Shown: positions 7,573 to 15,536, counted from the first letter of the stretch. The stretch is DNA of 20,306 nucleotides from Syntrophorhabdus sp. (GCA_020724025.1 DYHU01000035.1:1-20306); one strand, 5' to 3'. Notes: generated from the sequence alone by a model not told the origin. Made by a program: numbers and translations.

Positions 7573-9432
7573 TTATTTCTCCAATCCCAATTTCTTCAGC
7601 GATTCAACCTTTGGAATTCCGTTTTCATCCCACCCATGGAGATCGTAATAGCGGTCAAGAAGTTTCTCAAAGGGCTCTGCTTCAATCTTCGTTCCGGCTT
7701 TGGGACCATGTGTCCAGGGTTTGAAGAATTTTTCAGGGATGGTATCATCCTTCCTGGTGATTCCCTCCCGGGTGAGAAAAAGCCTCTCCGTCGTATAGAT
7801 CCTCTCTCCGATTTCAAGCATCTCCTCGATGGAAAGCTTCATTCCGGTGACGGCTTGGATCGATTCGATAAACTCTTCAAATCCTAAAAGCCCCACGCTC
7901 AACCATTTCGTCATAAATTTACAGACACCCAGCGCATCGGCAATGGAACAGATGCACTCCGTCCAGTAACAGGCCCATTCTTTCCCTTCATAGGTCGCAG
8001 GATCCTGCCGAACGGGTCTTCCGGTTAATCTCTTCGTTGCCTCTTCAGGCAGGGAGAACTCCTCTAAGGTATAACGGCTTCTCAAATGGCAGGCTCCCCG
8101 GCTGGCTGTGGCAAGCCCCAGGGTCTGGGCGCGATGGCCCCTCACATCATCACATTCGATACTGAGGCCCTTGACGTGATCCATGTAACGTTCGCTCTCC
8201 TTGCCGATGGCCCTTGCCGTTTCAATCCATCCTCGAGCCAGTAACTTTCCGATTCCTCTATTTTCTACCACCTGCTCGATGAGGCCAATGATCGCCTCAG
8301 AACTCCCCCATTCGAGTGAGAGGCCATCGGTATCTTGCTCCGTGATGATGCTCTTCTCATAAAGTTCCATCAGCCAGGCAGTGTAGGAAGTCATGGAGCC
8401 CACATCGAGGCCGTATTTGGCGCAGAGGTTCCATGCCTCAAGGATCGTCTCCCAGCTCGAGCATCCGCATTGAGAACCCCATCCTCCACAGCCATAATAT
8501 TCCGGGCCTTCGCACTCCATCCCTTGATAGATGCCCTTCGGGACTCGGAACATATGTTTGCAGGCGGTCGGGCATCCGAAGCAGGTTGCCTTCCCGGTCT
8601 CATACCTTTCGATGAAGACTTCGGCATCGAGTTCCTCGCCGCCGTATTCCATCATATTAACCCGGTGATTTAAACCTCCTTCATATCCCTGTGTCCTCGT
8701 ATTATTAAGCCTGATCATCGTGCCATAAATGGAAGAGGCAAGGAATCCCTTGGTCCGCGTCACCTGCTGGTAATGCTTTTGCATGACCTCAAGAAGTTTT
8801 TTCGGATCGTGCACCGCAATGGCTGACTTTCCCCTTGCGGCAATCGCCCAGAGGTTTTTCGATCCCATTACGGCTCCCATTCCGGTTCGACCCGCCGCAT
8901 GGGAGAGACCATGAATGATACAGGCAAAACGGACAAGGTTCCGTCCGGCAGGCCCGATGCAGGCAACCTGAATTTTGGGGTCCTTGAGATCTTCGCGGAT
9001 TCTTGTCTGAATCTGAAGGGTATCGGATCGGGAAAAGGAAGAAGCATCGCAAAATTCAATCTTTCCATCGTGAATCCAGAGGTAGAGGGGCTTTTTCGCC
9101 TTTCCCTCAATGACGAGATGATCGAATCCGGCATAACGGAGTTCTGCGCCGAAAAATCCTCCCATCGCAGAATCGCCAAGGAGTCCTGTCTCCGGAGATT
9201 TCGCTGAGAAGCTGATCCTGGAGTTGGCAATCCCCGCCACCCCTGTGAGCATTCCCGCTCCCACAACGAGGACATTCTCAGGTCCCAGGGGGTCCGTCTC
9301 TTCTCCGACCATCTGATAAAGGAGATGGGTGTTGATTCCTCTTCCCCCTAAAAAGAGTCTCTTCTGTTCAGATGGAATCTCTTCGGTTCTAACGGTCTCA
9401 TCGGTAAGAGAGATATAAGCAATTTTACTCAT
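7573..9432 (-). CDS. Aldehyde:ferredoxin oxidoreductase family protein (tungsten pterin enzyme)
   Basis: A 619-residue protein of the AOR family, which bind a tungsten (or molybdenum) bis-pterin and one [4Fe-4S] cluster. The reaction is typically aldehyde to carboxylic acid with ferredoxin reduction, reversible in some hosts. Visible features: N-terminal GGRGINTHLLY, SPETGLLGDSAMGGFFG (79-95), pterin-binding GRTGMGAVMGSKNL (181-194), cluster ligands CFGCPTAC (Cys284, 287, 291) and Cys504 in DALGVCKF. After EGPEYYG comes a cysteine-rich segment, CGGWGSQCGC (Cys315, 322, 324), unusual for simple AORs. AGGAGG precedes the ATG, and the gene overlaps the upstream zinc-ribbon gene by 8 bp. BamB, the active-site subunit of class II benzoyl-CoA reductase, is in the same family, so the substrate could be other than an aldehyde. 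Neighbouring ligases would activate the acid it forms. Confidence 0.92.
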   Translation of the reverse strand: MSKIAYISLTDETVRTEEIPSEQKRLFLGGRGINTHLLYQMVGEETDPLGPENVLVVGAGMLTGVAGIANSRISFSAKSPETGLLGDSAMGGFFGAELRYAGFDHLVIEGKAKKPLYLWIHDGKIEFCDASSFSRSDTLQIQTRIREDLKDPKIQVACIGPAGRNLVRFACIIHGLSHAAGRTGMGAVMGSKNLWAIAARGKSAIAVHDPKKLLEVMQKHYQQVTRTKGFLASSIYGTMIRLNNTRTQGYEGGLNHRVNMMEYGGEELDAEVFIERYETGKATCFGCPTACKHMFRVPKGIYQGMECEGPEYYGCGGWGSQCGCSSWETILEAWNLCAKYGLDVGSMTSYTAWLMELYEKSIITEQDTDGLSLEWGSSEAIIGLIEQVVENRGIGKLLARGWIETARAIGKESERYMDHVKGLSIECDDVRGHRAQTLGLATASRGACHLRSRYTLEEFSLPEEATKRLTGRPVRQDPATYEGKEWACYWTECICSIADALGVCKFMTKWLSVGLLGFEEFIESIQAVTGMKLSIEEMLEIGERIYTTERLFLTREGITRKDDTIPEKFFKPWTHGPKAGTKIEAEPFEKLLDRYYDLHGWDENGIPKVESLKKLGLEK

Positions 9433-9628
9433 CGGGCAGGATCCTCCTCGATTTCACCTGATAATCCTTCCAGGAGACCGGTGCGATGATCATCCCGGCC
9501 TCGGAGTCAAGCCACTTGATCTTCCACTCCTGGTGGCATGCCGGGCATCGGGCAAAGGGCTCAAGTGGGGGAACACCGAATCGTCCACTGCAGGCCTTGC
9601 ATCGAATTTGAATCTCTCTGTTTTCCAT
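9425..9628 (-). CDS. Small zinc-ribbon protein, first gene of the AOR operon
   Basis: A 67-residue protein with CKAC (Cys10, Cys13) and CPAC (Cys28, Cys31), a two-knuckle zinc ribbon separated by 14 residues. The C-terminal half (SWKDYQVKSRRILPDE) has no motif I recognise. Its stop codon overlaps the AOR start by 8 bp, so translation is probably coupled. GGAG lies a few bases before the ATG. No family name can be given with confidence. The position suggests a role in AOR cofactor insertion, assembly or regulation, but this is only context. Confidence 0.75.
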   Translation of the reverse strand: MENREIQIRCKACSGRFGVPPLEPFARCPACHQEWKIKWLDSEAGMIIAPVSWKDYQVKSRRILPDE

Positions 9629-9664
9629 GACGACTCCACGCCCAGTTATTCTGTTGTTGTCCCA

Positions 9665-9692
9665 TTGATAACATAAACGGGTAGCTTGTCAA
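9665..9692 (-). promoter_or_regulatory. Candidate promoter of the AOR operon
   Basis: On the minus strand, TTGACA (9692-9687), a 16-bp spacer and TATCAA (9670-9665) precede the zinc-ribbon ATG by about 37 bases. The -35 is perfect, the -10 moderate. It is divergent from the livG promoter at 9848. Confidence 0.5.
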
Positions 9693-9847
9693 GATATCCG
9701 TCTCATCTATCACCACAACAACCTTCATGGTGTTTCGCAAAGATTAAAAAAGTTTGTGTGACATTCATCTAACTTCTCAAATTTAAAAAACATTTTCCAT
9801 TTCTAAATGATTTTTTTCACATTTTACGTAAACTGGCAATTTTTCTC

Positions 9848-9876
9848 TTGACAAAAAAATAGTGTTCTGGTAATAA
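9848..9876 (+). promoter_or_regulatory. Strong sigma70-type promoter for module 2
   Basis: TTGACA (9848-9853), a 17-bp spacer and TAATAA (9871-9876). It is nearly a copy of the promoter before the first livG (16 identical bases from the C before the -35). The expected start point is near 9883, leaving a leader of about 277 bases before livG. AT-rich DNA at 9720-9845 lies just upstream. Confidence 0.75.
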
Positions 9877-9882
9877 GATGGA

Positions 9883-10159
9883 GCGTTTTTTAGGGTGGTC
9901 TTCTTCAATTCAATTTTTCACTCCTCGTTTTTTACGAAAAACTATTTAACCGAGACGGAAGTAAGCGTCTCAAGATAGAGGCAGGGCCGAACTTAAATGA
10001 GGGGAAAAACCTTGCTCCTTCCCTTTGGCAGATTGAGTCTTCTCCATAGGTCTTTATCTCCTTCTTTTCTCATCCGATCGTTATTCTTCAAAGCACCCCA
10101 CCCCCTGTTCTATTCCAAAAATGAATCTTTAGTCATCTCTTTTGAGAAAGGAGTTCTTA
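9883..10159 (+). other. Long 5' leader of livG (module 2), possibly structured
   Basis: About 277 bases without a gene. It includes a small hairpin GTTTTT-TACG-AAAAAC near 9927 and a perfect stem GAGACG (9952-9957) with CGTCTC (9966-9971). This is followed by AAGATAGAGGC and GAACTT, which recall the start of the lysine riboswitch core, but the rest of that riboswitch is not found. No terminator and no convincing small ORF are seen. Confidence 0.35.
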
Positions 10160-10969
10160 ATGGCTGTCACCAATGAAGTCCAACTGAAGGTCGATAACCT
10201 CCATATGGCTTTCGGAGGAGTCCAGGCCCTGATGGGTGTAAGCCTTGAGGTGAAAAAAGGTGAGATCTTCTCCATTATCGGTCCCAACGGCGCCGGGAAA
10301 ACAGTCCTTCTGAACTGCATCAATGGCCTCTATCATCCCCAAAAAGGGCAAATTAATTTTGAAGGGAAAGAGATAATCAGGGCGAAGCCCTATCAGAGAG
10401 CAAAGATGGGAATCTCAAGGACATTTCAAAAACTTGAGCTCTTTAAAGGGGCAACCGTGCTCGATAATATCCGACTCGGTCGCCATATTCATCTCAAATC
10501 AGGATTGATCAGTAGTTCCATTTATTTCGGGAAAACAGCCCGGGAGGAGATCGAACACCGGGATTTTATTGAAAGGGAGATCATCGATCTCCTGGAGATA
10601 GAACATATCCGAGATAAAATGGTGGGGATGCTTCCCTATGGACTTCAAAAGCGAGTCGAATTGGCAAGGGCATTGGCCCTCAATCCCAAGATCATTCTTC
10701 TGGATGAGCCCCTTGCGGGTCTCAATTTAGAGGAAGTCGAGGATATGGCGCGATTCATTTTAGATATCAATGAAGAAGAAAGATGGCAGACCACCTGTGT
10801 CCTGGTTGAGCACGATATGGGAGTGGTAATGGATATTTCACACCGGGTCATGGCCCTTAACTTTGGCGAGATGATCGCAGAAGGAACCCCTCCTGAGGTT
10901 CAAAAAAATCCCAATGTGATCAAGGCCTATCTGGGTGAGGCGGAGGATCTCTATGTCACACGTCGGTAG
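10160..10969 (+). CDS. livG: LIV-type ABC transporter ATPase, LivG family (module 2)
   Basis: A 269-residue ABC ATPase closely related to the LivG at 4946: Walker A GPNGAGKT (41-48), signature LPYGLQKRVELARAL, Walker B KIILLDEP, H-loop LVEHDMGVVMD. It pairs with LivF (16920) and permeases LivH/LivM of the same module. The ATG at 10160 was chosen over an in-frame TTG at 10142 because AAAGGAG (10147-10153) sits between them at the right distance. The end overlaps the ligase gene by 17 bp, and the ligase ribosome site lies inside livG, so ATPase and ligase translation are coupled. Confidence 0.92.
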   Translation: MAVTNEVQLKVDNLHMAFGGVQALMGVSLEVKKGEIFSIIGPNGAGKTVLLNCINGLYHPQKGQINFEGKEIIRAKPYQRAKMGISRTFQKLELFKGATVLDNIRLGRHIHLKSGLISSSIYFGKTAREEIEHRDFIEREIIDLLEIEHIRDKMVGMLPYGLQKRVELARALALNPKIILLDEPLAGLNLEEVEDMARFILDINEEERWQTTCVLVEHDMGVVMDISHRVMALNFGEMIAEGTPPEVQKNPNVIKAYLGEAEDLYVTRR

Positions 10970-12887
10970 CTGGAAAGAAATTCAGATTACAAAGGATTTA
11001 ACCATCCCAAAACTCTTTTTGCAATCCGCTAAAAAATATGGAGACAAAAAGGTGGCCATGCGGGAAAAGGAGTTTGGGATCTGGGTCCCCATCACCTGGA
11101 AGCAATATTATGAAAATGTGAAACGGATTGCTTTGGGAATGGTCTCCCTGGGCTTAGAGAGAGGAGATAAGGTGGCCATGATCGGAGACAACCGACCGGA
11201 GGCCCTCTGGGTAGAGATGGCGGCCATGTGTGTGGGCGGTGTGGGAGTATGGTTATTTCAGGACTCTTTGATTGATGAGGTGCAATATATCATTGACCAC
11301 TCCGATGCCAAGTTGATGGTAGGTGAAGGTCAGGAGGAAGTTGATAAATGCCTCGTGATTAAAGATAAATGTCCAAAGTTAAAGAAGATGATCTGGGATG
11401 ACCCAAAAGGGATGAGAGATTATGACGACCCGATTCTCATCAGCATTAAAGAGGTGATGAAGATCGGGGAAGAAATGGATAAGAAAGAGCCGGGCCTCTT
11501 TGAGGATTTGATCATGAAAGGGAAAGGAGATGAAATCTGTCTCCTCTTCTACACCTCAGGGACCACTGCCCTCCCAAAAGGAGCCCTTCTCAGCCATTAC
11601 AACATGTTAACGATGGGCCTCAATCTGATGCGGGTGGACCCCTATATTGAATCGGACGATTTTGTCTCCTACCTGCCTTTCGCCTGGATCGGGGAGCAGA
11701 TGATGTCAATCTCCTGCGGACTTCAGGCCGGGTTTACGCTCAATTTTCCAGAAGAACCTGAAACGGCCCAGGAAAATATCCGCGAAATCGGCCCCCATGT
11801 GATGTTTGCTCCGCCCCGCGTTTATGAACAAATGGTGCGAAATGTCCAGGTCAAATATCTGGATGCCTCCTGGTCAAAAAGAAGAGCCTATGAATTGGCG
11901 ATGAAGATCGGTTATCATGTGGCAGAGTTGAATTTTACAAAAAAACCTGTTCCTTTTTATTGGAAGGCTTTCAATTATCTTGCCTATTTAGGTGTCCATA
12001 AAAAATTAAAAGACCATTTAGGCCTTTCAAGGATACGCGACACCTACACCGGTGGAGCGGCCATGGGTCCGGACCACTTCCGGTTCTTCCACGCGATTGG
12101 AGTGAATCTTAAGCAGATCTATGGCCAGACAGAGATTGCCGGAATTTCGGTTCTCCATCGAGATGGCAACATTAAATTCGATACCGTAGGCATACCCATT
12201 CCTGAAACAGAAGTCAAAATTACTCCCGATGGAGAGATCATCTCTAAGAGCCCTTCCGTTTTCCTCGGATATTACAAGATGCCAGAGGAAACGGCAAAGA
12301 CCTTAAGAGACGGATGGCTTCATTCCGGCGACACCGGTTTCATCGATACTGAGGGCCATCTGGTCGTGTTCGATCGGACCAAAGATGTGATGACATTGAG
12401 TGATGGAACAAAATTCGCCCCCCAGTATCTGGAAACCCGGCTCAAATTCAGCCCTTATATCAGAGATGTCTGGGCCATCGGTGATAACAAGCCTTATGTC
12501 ACGGTTGTCATTTGCATCGATTACGGAGTAGTGGGCAATTGGGCAGAGGCCCGAAATATTGCCTATACCAGTTATCCTGAGCTTTCTCAGATGCCTGAGA
12601 TTTGCGACCTGGTCCAGAAGGAAGTCATGAAAATGAATCATGATCTACCTCCCATTGCCCGGGTTAAGAAATTTGTCAATCTCTACAAGGAATTTGATGC
12701 GGATGATGATGAATTGACCCGAACCCGGAAATTGCGAAGAGCCTTCGTTGAAGATAGATATAAAGATATTGTCAATGGCCTTTATTCCGACACCGATAAC
12801 ATTCATATGGATACCACCATCACCTATGAAGATGGAAGGGTGACCCATATCAAAACCGACCTCAAGGTGATGAAAGTACCACAATAA
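10953..12887 (+). CDS. Long-chain acyl-CoA synthetase (AMP-forming)
   Basis: A 644-residue ligase of the long-chain fatty-acid type (FadD15/FACL-like), activating a carboxylic acid to acyl-CoA. Motifs: FYTSGTTALPKG (199-210), YGQTEIAG (390-397), LHSGDTG (456-462) and FDRTKDVMTLSDGTKFAP (473-490), the typical longer linker of this class. The end, ELTRTRKLRRAFVEDRY, matches the class's C-terminus. The phosphate loop has Ala where Gly is usual (SGTTA-LPKG), a mild change. The ATG at 10953 follows GGAGG (10942-10946) inside the end of livG; a GTG 18 bases earlier is rejected. Placed between the ATPase and permease genes, it could trap the imported acid as its CoA ester (vectorial acylation), which is inference. 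Substrates in such clusters are often aromatic despite the fatty-acid annotation. Confidence 0.9.
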   Translation: MSHVGSWKEIQITKDLTIPKLFLQSAKKYGDKKVAMREKEFGIWVPITWKQYYENVKRIALGMVSLGLERGDKVAMIGDNRPEALWVEMAAMCVGGVGVWLFQDSLIDEVQYIIDHSDAKLMVGEGQEEVDKCLVIKDKCPKLKKMIWDDPKGMRDYDDPILISIKEVMKIGEEMDKKEPGLFEDLIMKGKGDEICLLFYTSGTTALPKGALLSHYNMLTMGLNLMRVDPYIESDDFVSYLPFAWIGEQMMSISCGLQAGFTLNFPEEPETAQENIREIGPHVMFAPPRVYEQMVRNVQVKYLDASWSKRRAYELAMKIGYHVAELNFTKKPVPFYWKAFNYLAYLGVHKKLKDHLGLSRIRDTYTGGAAMGPDHFRFFHAIGVNLKQIYGQTEIAGISVLHRDGNIKFDTVGIPIPETEVKITPDGEIISKSPSVFLGYYKMPEETAKTLRDGWLHSGDTGFIDTEGHLVVFDRTKDVMTLSDGTKFAPQYLETRLKFSPYIRDVWAIGDNKPYVTVVICIDYGVVGNWAEARNIAYTSYPELSQMPEICDLVQKEVMKMNHDLPPIARVKKFVNLYKEFDADDDELTRTRKLRRAFVEDRYKDIVNGLYSDTDNIHMDTTITYEDGRVTHIKTDLKVMKVPQ

Positions 12888-12890
12888 AAA

Positions 12891-13157
12891 TCAATGGTCA
12901 ATGACCAATGATCAATTAGCAATTCTCAATGAAGAAAAAAGCGGATGATCTCGTAAAAAGTCTAAAAAGGCTATTTTCTGTCATTCCTGCGCAAGCAGGA
13001 ATCCAGTCTTTTTAGGAATTTAAGATTCTCCTGGATTCCCGTTTTCACGGGAATGACGACTTTTTACGAAACCATCAAAAATAGATGATCAAAGTGTTAG
13101 TACGGCGAAAAAGGGAAGGTCTCGATCGACCATTGATCATTGACCATTGAGAATTGA
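12891..13157. repeat. CAATGGTCAATGA-type repeats bracketing an inserted element
   Basis: The left arm (12891-12931) is built of CAATGGTCAATGA and CAATGATCAAT words; the right arm (13128-13157) holds their complement GACCATTGATCATTGACC. The arms bracket the folded element at 12951-13069, so the whole 289-bp gap before livH is repetitive. No promoter or gene is evident. Confidence 0.55.
12951..13069 (+). mobile_element. MITE-like folded element, copy 1
   Basis: 119 bp with perfect 12-bp terminal inverted repeats: TCGTAAAAAGTC (12951-12962) and GACTTTTTACGA (13058-13069). With two mismatches the repeats extend to 19 bp (12944-12962 and 13058-13076). Inside are two hairpins, ATTCCTGC-GCAA-GCAGGAAT and ATTCCCGT-TTTC-ACGGGAAT, and longer-range pairing of GTCATTCC with GGAATGAC and GGAATCCAG with CTGGATTCC. 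Copy 2 at 20001 is its reverse complement except for the central ~24 bases. No coding capacity; any movement would need a transposase in trans. Confidence 0.8.
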
Positions 13158-13176
13158 GTTTTGAGAGGGAGGTTTT

Positions 13177-14061
13177 ATGGAACTCTTTTTACAGCTTTTA
13201 ATCACAGGAATCTTGGTCGGCAGCATTTACGCCTTGGTCGCCCTGGGCTGGACGCTCATTTATAAATGTTCAGGCGTCCTCAACCTTGCCATGGGAGAAC
13301 TCACTCTGATCGGGGCATATGTCTGCCTCACCTTCTACCATTGGGGAATCCCTTTCATCCTGGCCTTGCTCTTCACTCTGGTGGTTGGATTCGCCTTAGG
13401 TATTTTAACAGAAATCCTCTTTTTGAGACCGATGGTCGGAGAACCAGTATTAAGTGTTATTATGGTGACCGTTGGGCTGGCCTTCTTTTTCAAGGGGGTT
13501 GTGGAGTTATTCTTTGGCACGGATACTGTCGTTTTTACTCCTACGGTCTTCCCAATAGAACCTGTTTATATTGGGAAAATCGTCGTCGGTCAGGTTTATC
13601 TCTGGGCCTTCGTTGCATCAATCATCCTCCTCATCGCCTTTGTCTCTTTCTTCAAATATACAAAATGGGGCTTGTCCATGCAGGCAACCGCAGATGACGA
13701 GATGGCGGCCCTCTCTTTAGGGGTTAATGCAAAAGTGGTTTATGCCCTTGCCTGGGCGATTGCCTTCATGGCCGCCGGAGTGAGTGGAACTTTGTTGGGG
13801 AATATCAATGGTCTTAATATCTCGGTTGGTTATCTGGGTTTAATGGTTCTTCCCGCCGTTGTTCTGGGAGGCCTTAACTCCGTTCCTGGAGCGATTGTGG
13901 GGGGGCTGATCATCGGAGTTATTCAGAATTTAGCTGATGGATACATCAGTCCTTTAACCCCTGGGGGGGTCAAGGATGTGTTTCCTTTTGCTGTCATGGT
14001 GATTATTTTATTATTTAAGCCTTACGGCTTGTGGGGCTGGATACGAATCGAGCGTGTCTGA
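13177..14061 (+). CDS. livH: LIV-type ABC transporter permease LivH
   Basis: A 294-residue, very hydrophobic protein with about eight membrane segments, the inner-membrane permease LivH. The N-terminus (LLITGILVGSIYALVALGWTLIYKCSGVLNLAMGE) is the classical LivH opening. The later LSLGVNAKVVYALAWAIAFMAAGVSG segment is the cytoplasmic loop that contacts the ATPases. GGGAGG lies 4 bases before the ATG. It forms the channel with LivM, 144 bp downstream. Confidence 0.93.
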   Translation: MELFLQLLITGILVGSIYALVALGWTLIYKCSGVLNLAMGELTLIGAYVCLTFYHWGIPFILALLFTLVVGFALGILTEILFLRPMVGEPVLSVIMVTVGLAFFFKGVVELFFGTDTVVFTPTVFPIEPVYIGKIVVGQVYLWAFVASIILLIAFVSFFKYTKWGLSMQATADDEMAALSLGVNAKVVYALAWAIAFMAAGVSGTLLGNINGLNISVGYLGLMVLPAVVLGGLNSVPGAIVGGLIIGVIQNLADGYISPLTPGGVKDVFPFAVMVIILLFKPYGLWGWIRIERV

Positions 14062-14066
14062 AGAAA

Positions 14067-14190
14067 CCTGGAATTATGGAATATTGGAATAATGGACCAA
14101 TGGGTAAAACTGGCAATTTCAAAACCTAAGCCTCGGGTTATATTTTAAACCCAATATTCCAGTATTCCAGCATTCCACTATTCCAGTACT
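14067..14190. repeat. TATTCCA-type short tandem repeats in inverted arms
   Basis: The gap between livH and livM starts with TGGAATAT/TGGAATAA words and ends with complementary CCAATATTCCAGTATTCC words. A core contains CCTAAG and TATTTTAAACCC. A second copy of this arrangement, interrupted by another element, lies at 19966-20229. The livM ribosome site follows at 14193-14200. Confidence 0.7.
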
Positions 14191-14205
14191 TTGGGGAGGT
14201 TTAAG

Positions 14206-15327
14206 ATGAGTTATCGATCTTGTGGAGTTTACCATCAATACTACAAACAGGACCACGCCTGGTGGCAGACCAAGTTCGTTTGGGGAAAAATGATCTTTCT
14301 ATTTTTAGTTATTTTTTATCTCTTCCCTAAATTCGCTGGCCTCTATGTGGTCTCTGTCTTTAATATCGTTGCGTATACCATCCTTGGGGCAATGGGTGTC
14401 CAACTGCTCATAGGCTATTGTGGCCAAGTCACACTGGGACATGCCGCCTTTATTGCAGTAGGAGCTTATACCTGTTCTATTCTGATGCTTCAGGTCAAAT
14501 GGCCCATTTTTTTAGTCCAGGCAGGATTAGTCTATCCTATTAGCGTAATTGCTGCAGCGGTCGTTTCCGGCCTCTGGTCGGTGCTCTTCGGTCTCCCTTC
14601 GGCGAAAGTGAAGGGATTCTATCTCATCATGACGACCATGGCCGCCCAATTCATCACGGTAGACTTTATCATCACTCAATATGTGAGCCAGGTGGGAGGC
14701 AGAGGGTCTTACTTTTCCATCCCCCCGGGAACGATCAAAATTGGCCCATGGGTGATTGATAATGATATGAAATATTATTATCTGGCTGCCATTTTTATCG
14801 TGATCTGTACTTTCATCATGGCTAACCTTCTGCGCTCAAAGATCGGTCGAGCCTGGATTGCCATTCGAGACAATGATATTGCTGCGGAAACGATGGGAGT
14901 CAACATTGTCTTCTACAAACTATTAGCCTTCTTTGTGGCAGGTGCATTTGGAGGGATTGCTGGAGCTTATTGGATCACCAATCTCTTCTTTGTCAGCCCA
15001 GAACACTTCCAATTCCCCTGGTCTCTCTGGCTGGTTGGTGTTATTCTTATTGGAGGTGTTGGAAGCATTTACGGCACTATTTATGGCGCTCTATTTATGA
15101 CTCTTATCCCTGAAGTTCTAAAAGCATTAATTTTATTCCTGACCGGTAGCCCTTTCATCTTGGAGCTTATGCCATTTTTACCACTCTTATTAGAAAAGTT
15201 TCTTTATGTAAAAGAGGCAGCCTTTGGTCTGGCTATTGCTCTGTTTCTGATTTTTGAACCCAACGGAATTTCTTACCGTTGGTGGCAGATCAAGAATTAT
15301 TTTAACCTTTGGCCCTTTTCATATTAA
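14206..15327 (+). CDS. livM: LIV-type ABC transporter permease LivM
   Basis: A 373-residue membrane protein, the second permease of the module. GYCGQVTLGHAAFIAVGAYT is the typical LivM segment, and IRDNDIAAETMGVNIVFYKLLAFFVAGAFGGIAGA is the ATPase-coupling loop. It starts with a roughly 30-residue polar, aromatic-rich N-terminal extension before the first membrane segment. The ATG at 14206 was preferred over a TTG at 14191 because GGGGAGGT lies between them. The last 16 codons (RWWQ...PFSY) are repeated, mostly with synonymous changes, 109 bp downstream. Confidence 0.92.
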   Translation: MSYRSCGVYHQYYKQDHAWWQTKFVWGKMIFLFLVIFYLFPKFAGLYVVSVFNIVAYTILGAMGVQLLIGYCGQVTLGHAAFIAVGAYTCSILMLQVKWPIFLVQAGLVYPISVIAAAVVSGLWSVLFGLPSAKVKGFYLIMTTMAAQFITVDFIITQYVSQVGGRGSYFSIPPGTIKIGPWVIDNDMKYYYLAAIFIVICTFIMANLLRSKIGRAWIAIRDNDIAAETMGVNIVFYKLLAFFVAGAFGGIAGAYWITNLFFVSPEHFQFPWSLWLVGVILIGGVGSIYGTIYGALFMTLIPEVLKALILFLTGSPFILELMPFLPLLLEKFLYVKEAAFGLAIALFLIFEPNGISYRWWQIKNYFNLWPFSY

Positions 15328-15333
15328 TTTATC

Positions 15334-15386
15334 GCCTCGAACCATGTAAGGTTCGGGGCTGCCATGCACCCTACGTGGTGCATGGC
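15334..15386. repeat. Twin hairpins after livM
   Basis: CGAACC-ATGTAA-GGTTCG, extended by a near-complementary flank (about 15336-15357), is followed by GCCATGCACC (15361-15370) pairing perfectly with GGTGCATGGC (15377-15386). They fill the gap between the livM stop and the repeated livM tail. There is no U-run, so they resemble a REP-type unit more than a terminator, though transcript stabilisation or attenuation is possible. Confidence 0.7.
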
Positions 15387-15436
15387 GCTGGTGGCAGAAT
15401 AAAAACTATTTTAATTTGTGGCCGTTTTCATATTAA
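15386..15436 (+). pseudogene. Remnant: duplicated 3' end of livM
   Basis: Read in frame, these bases give R-WWQNKNYFNLWPFSY-stop, the same as the livM C-terminus (15277-15327) except Asn for Ile. Most codon differences between the copies are synonymous (CGC/CGT, AAA/AAG, AAC/AAT, AAT/AAC, TTG/CTT, CCG/CCC). Homology stops at the arginine codon; upstream lies the hairpin. There is no start codon or ribosome site, so it is not a gene. It looks like the last piece of a second, diverged livM copy. Confidence 0.75.
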
Positions 15437-15437
15437 A

Positions 15438-15536
15438 CACCCCCACCCTCCCCTCCCCCGTCAAGGGGGAGGGGAAATGAGATGCTCCGAAATAAAATCC
15501 CCCCTCCCCTTGCGGGAGGGGGTTAGGGGGAGGGGG
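15438..15536. repeat. GC-rich palindromic repeat
   Basis: CCCCTCCCCC-GTCAA-GGGGGAGGGG (15450-15474) is a perfect 10-bp hairpin. A second, CCCCCTCCC-CTTGC-GGGAGGGGG, ends near 15522, followed by TTAGGGGGAGGGGGA. It belongs to the same family as units near 7345, 17758 and 18508. It is the largest component of the 324-bp gap between livM and the binding-protein gene. Confidence 0.75.

Noticed and set aside
9961..10010. Lysine-riboswitch-like words AGATAGAGG and GAACTT
   Set aside because: The remaining conserved core and stems of that riboswitch are absent downstream, and the next gene is not lysine-related.
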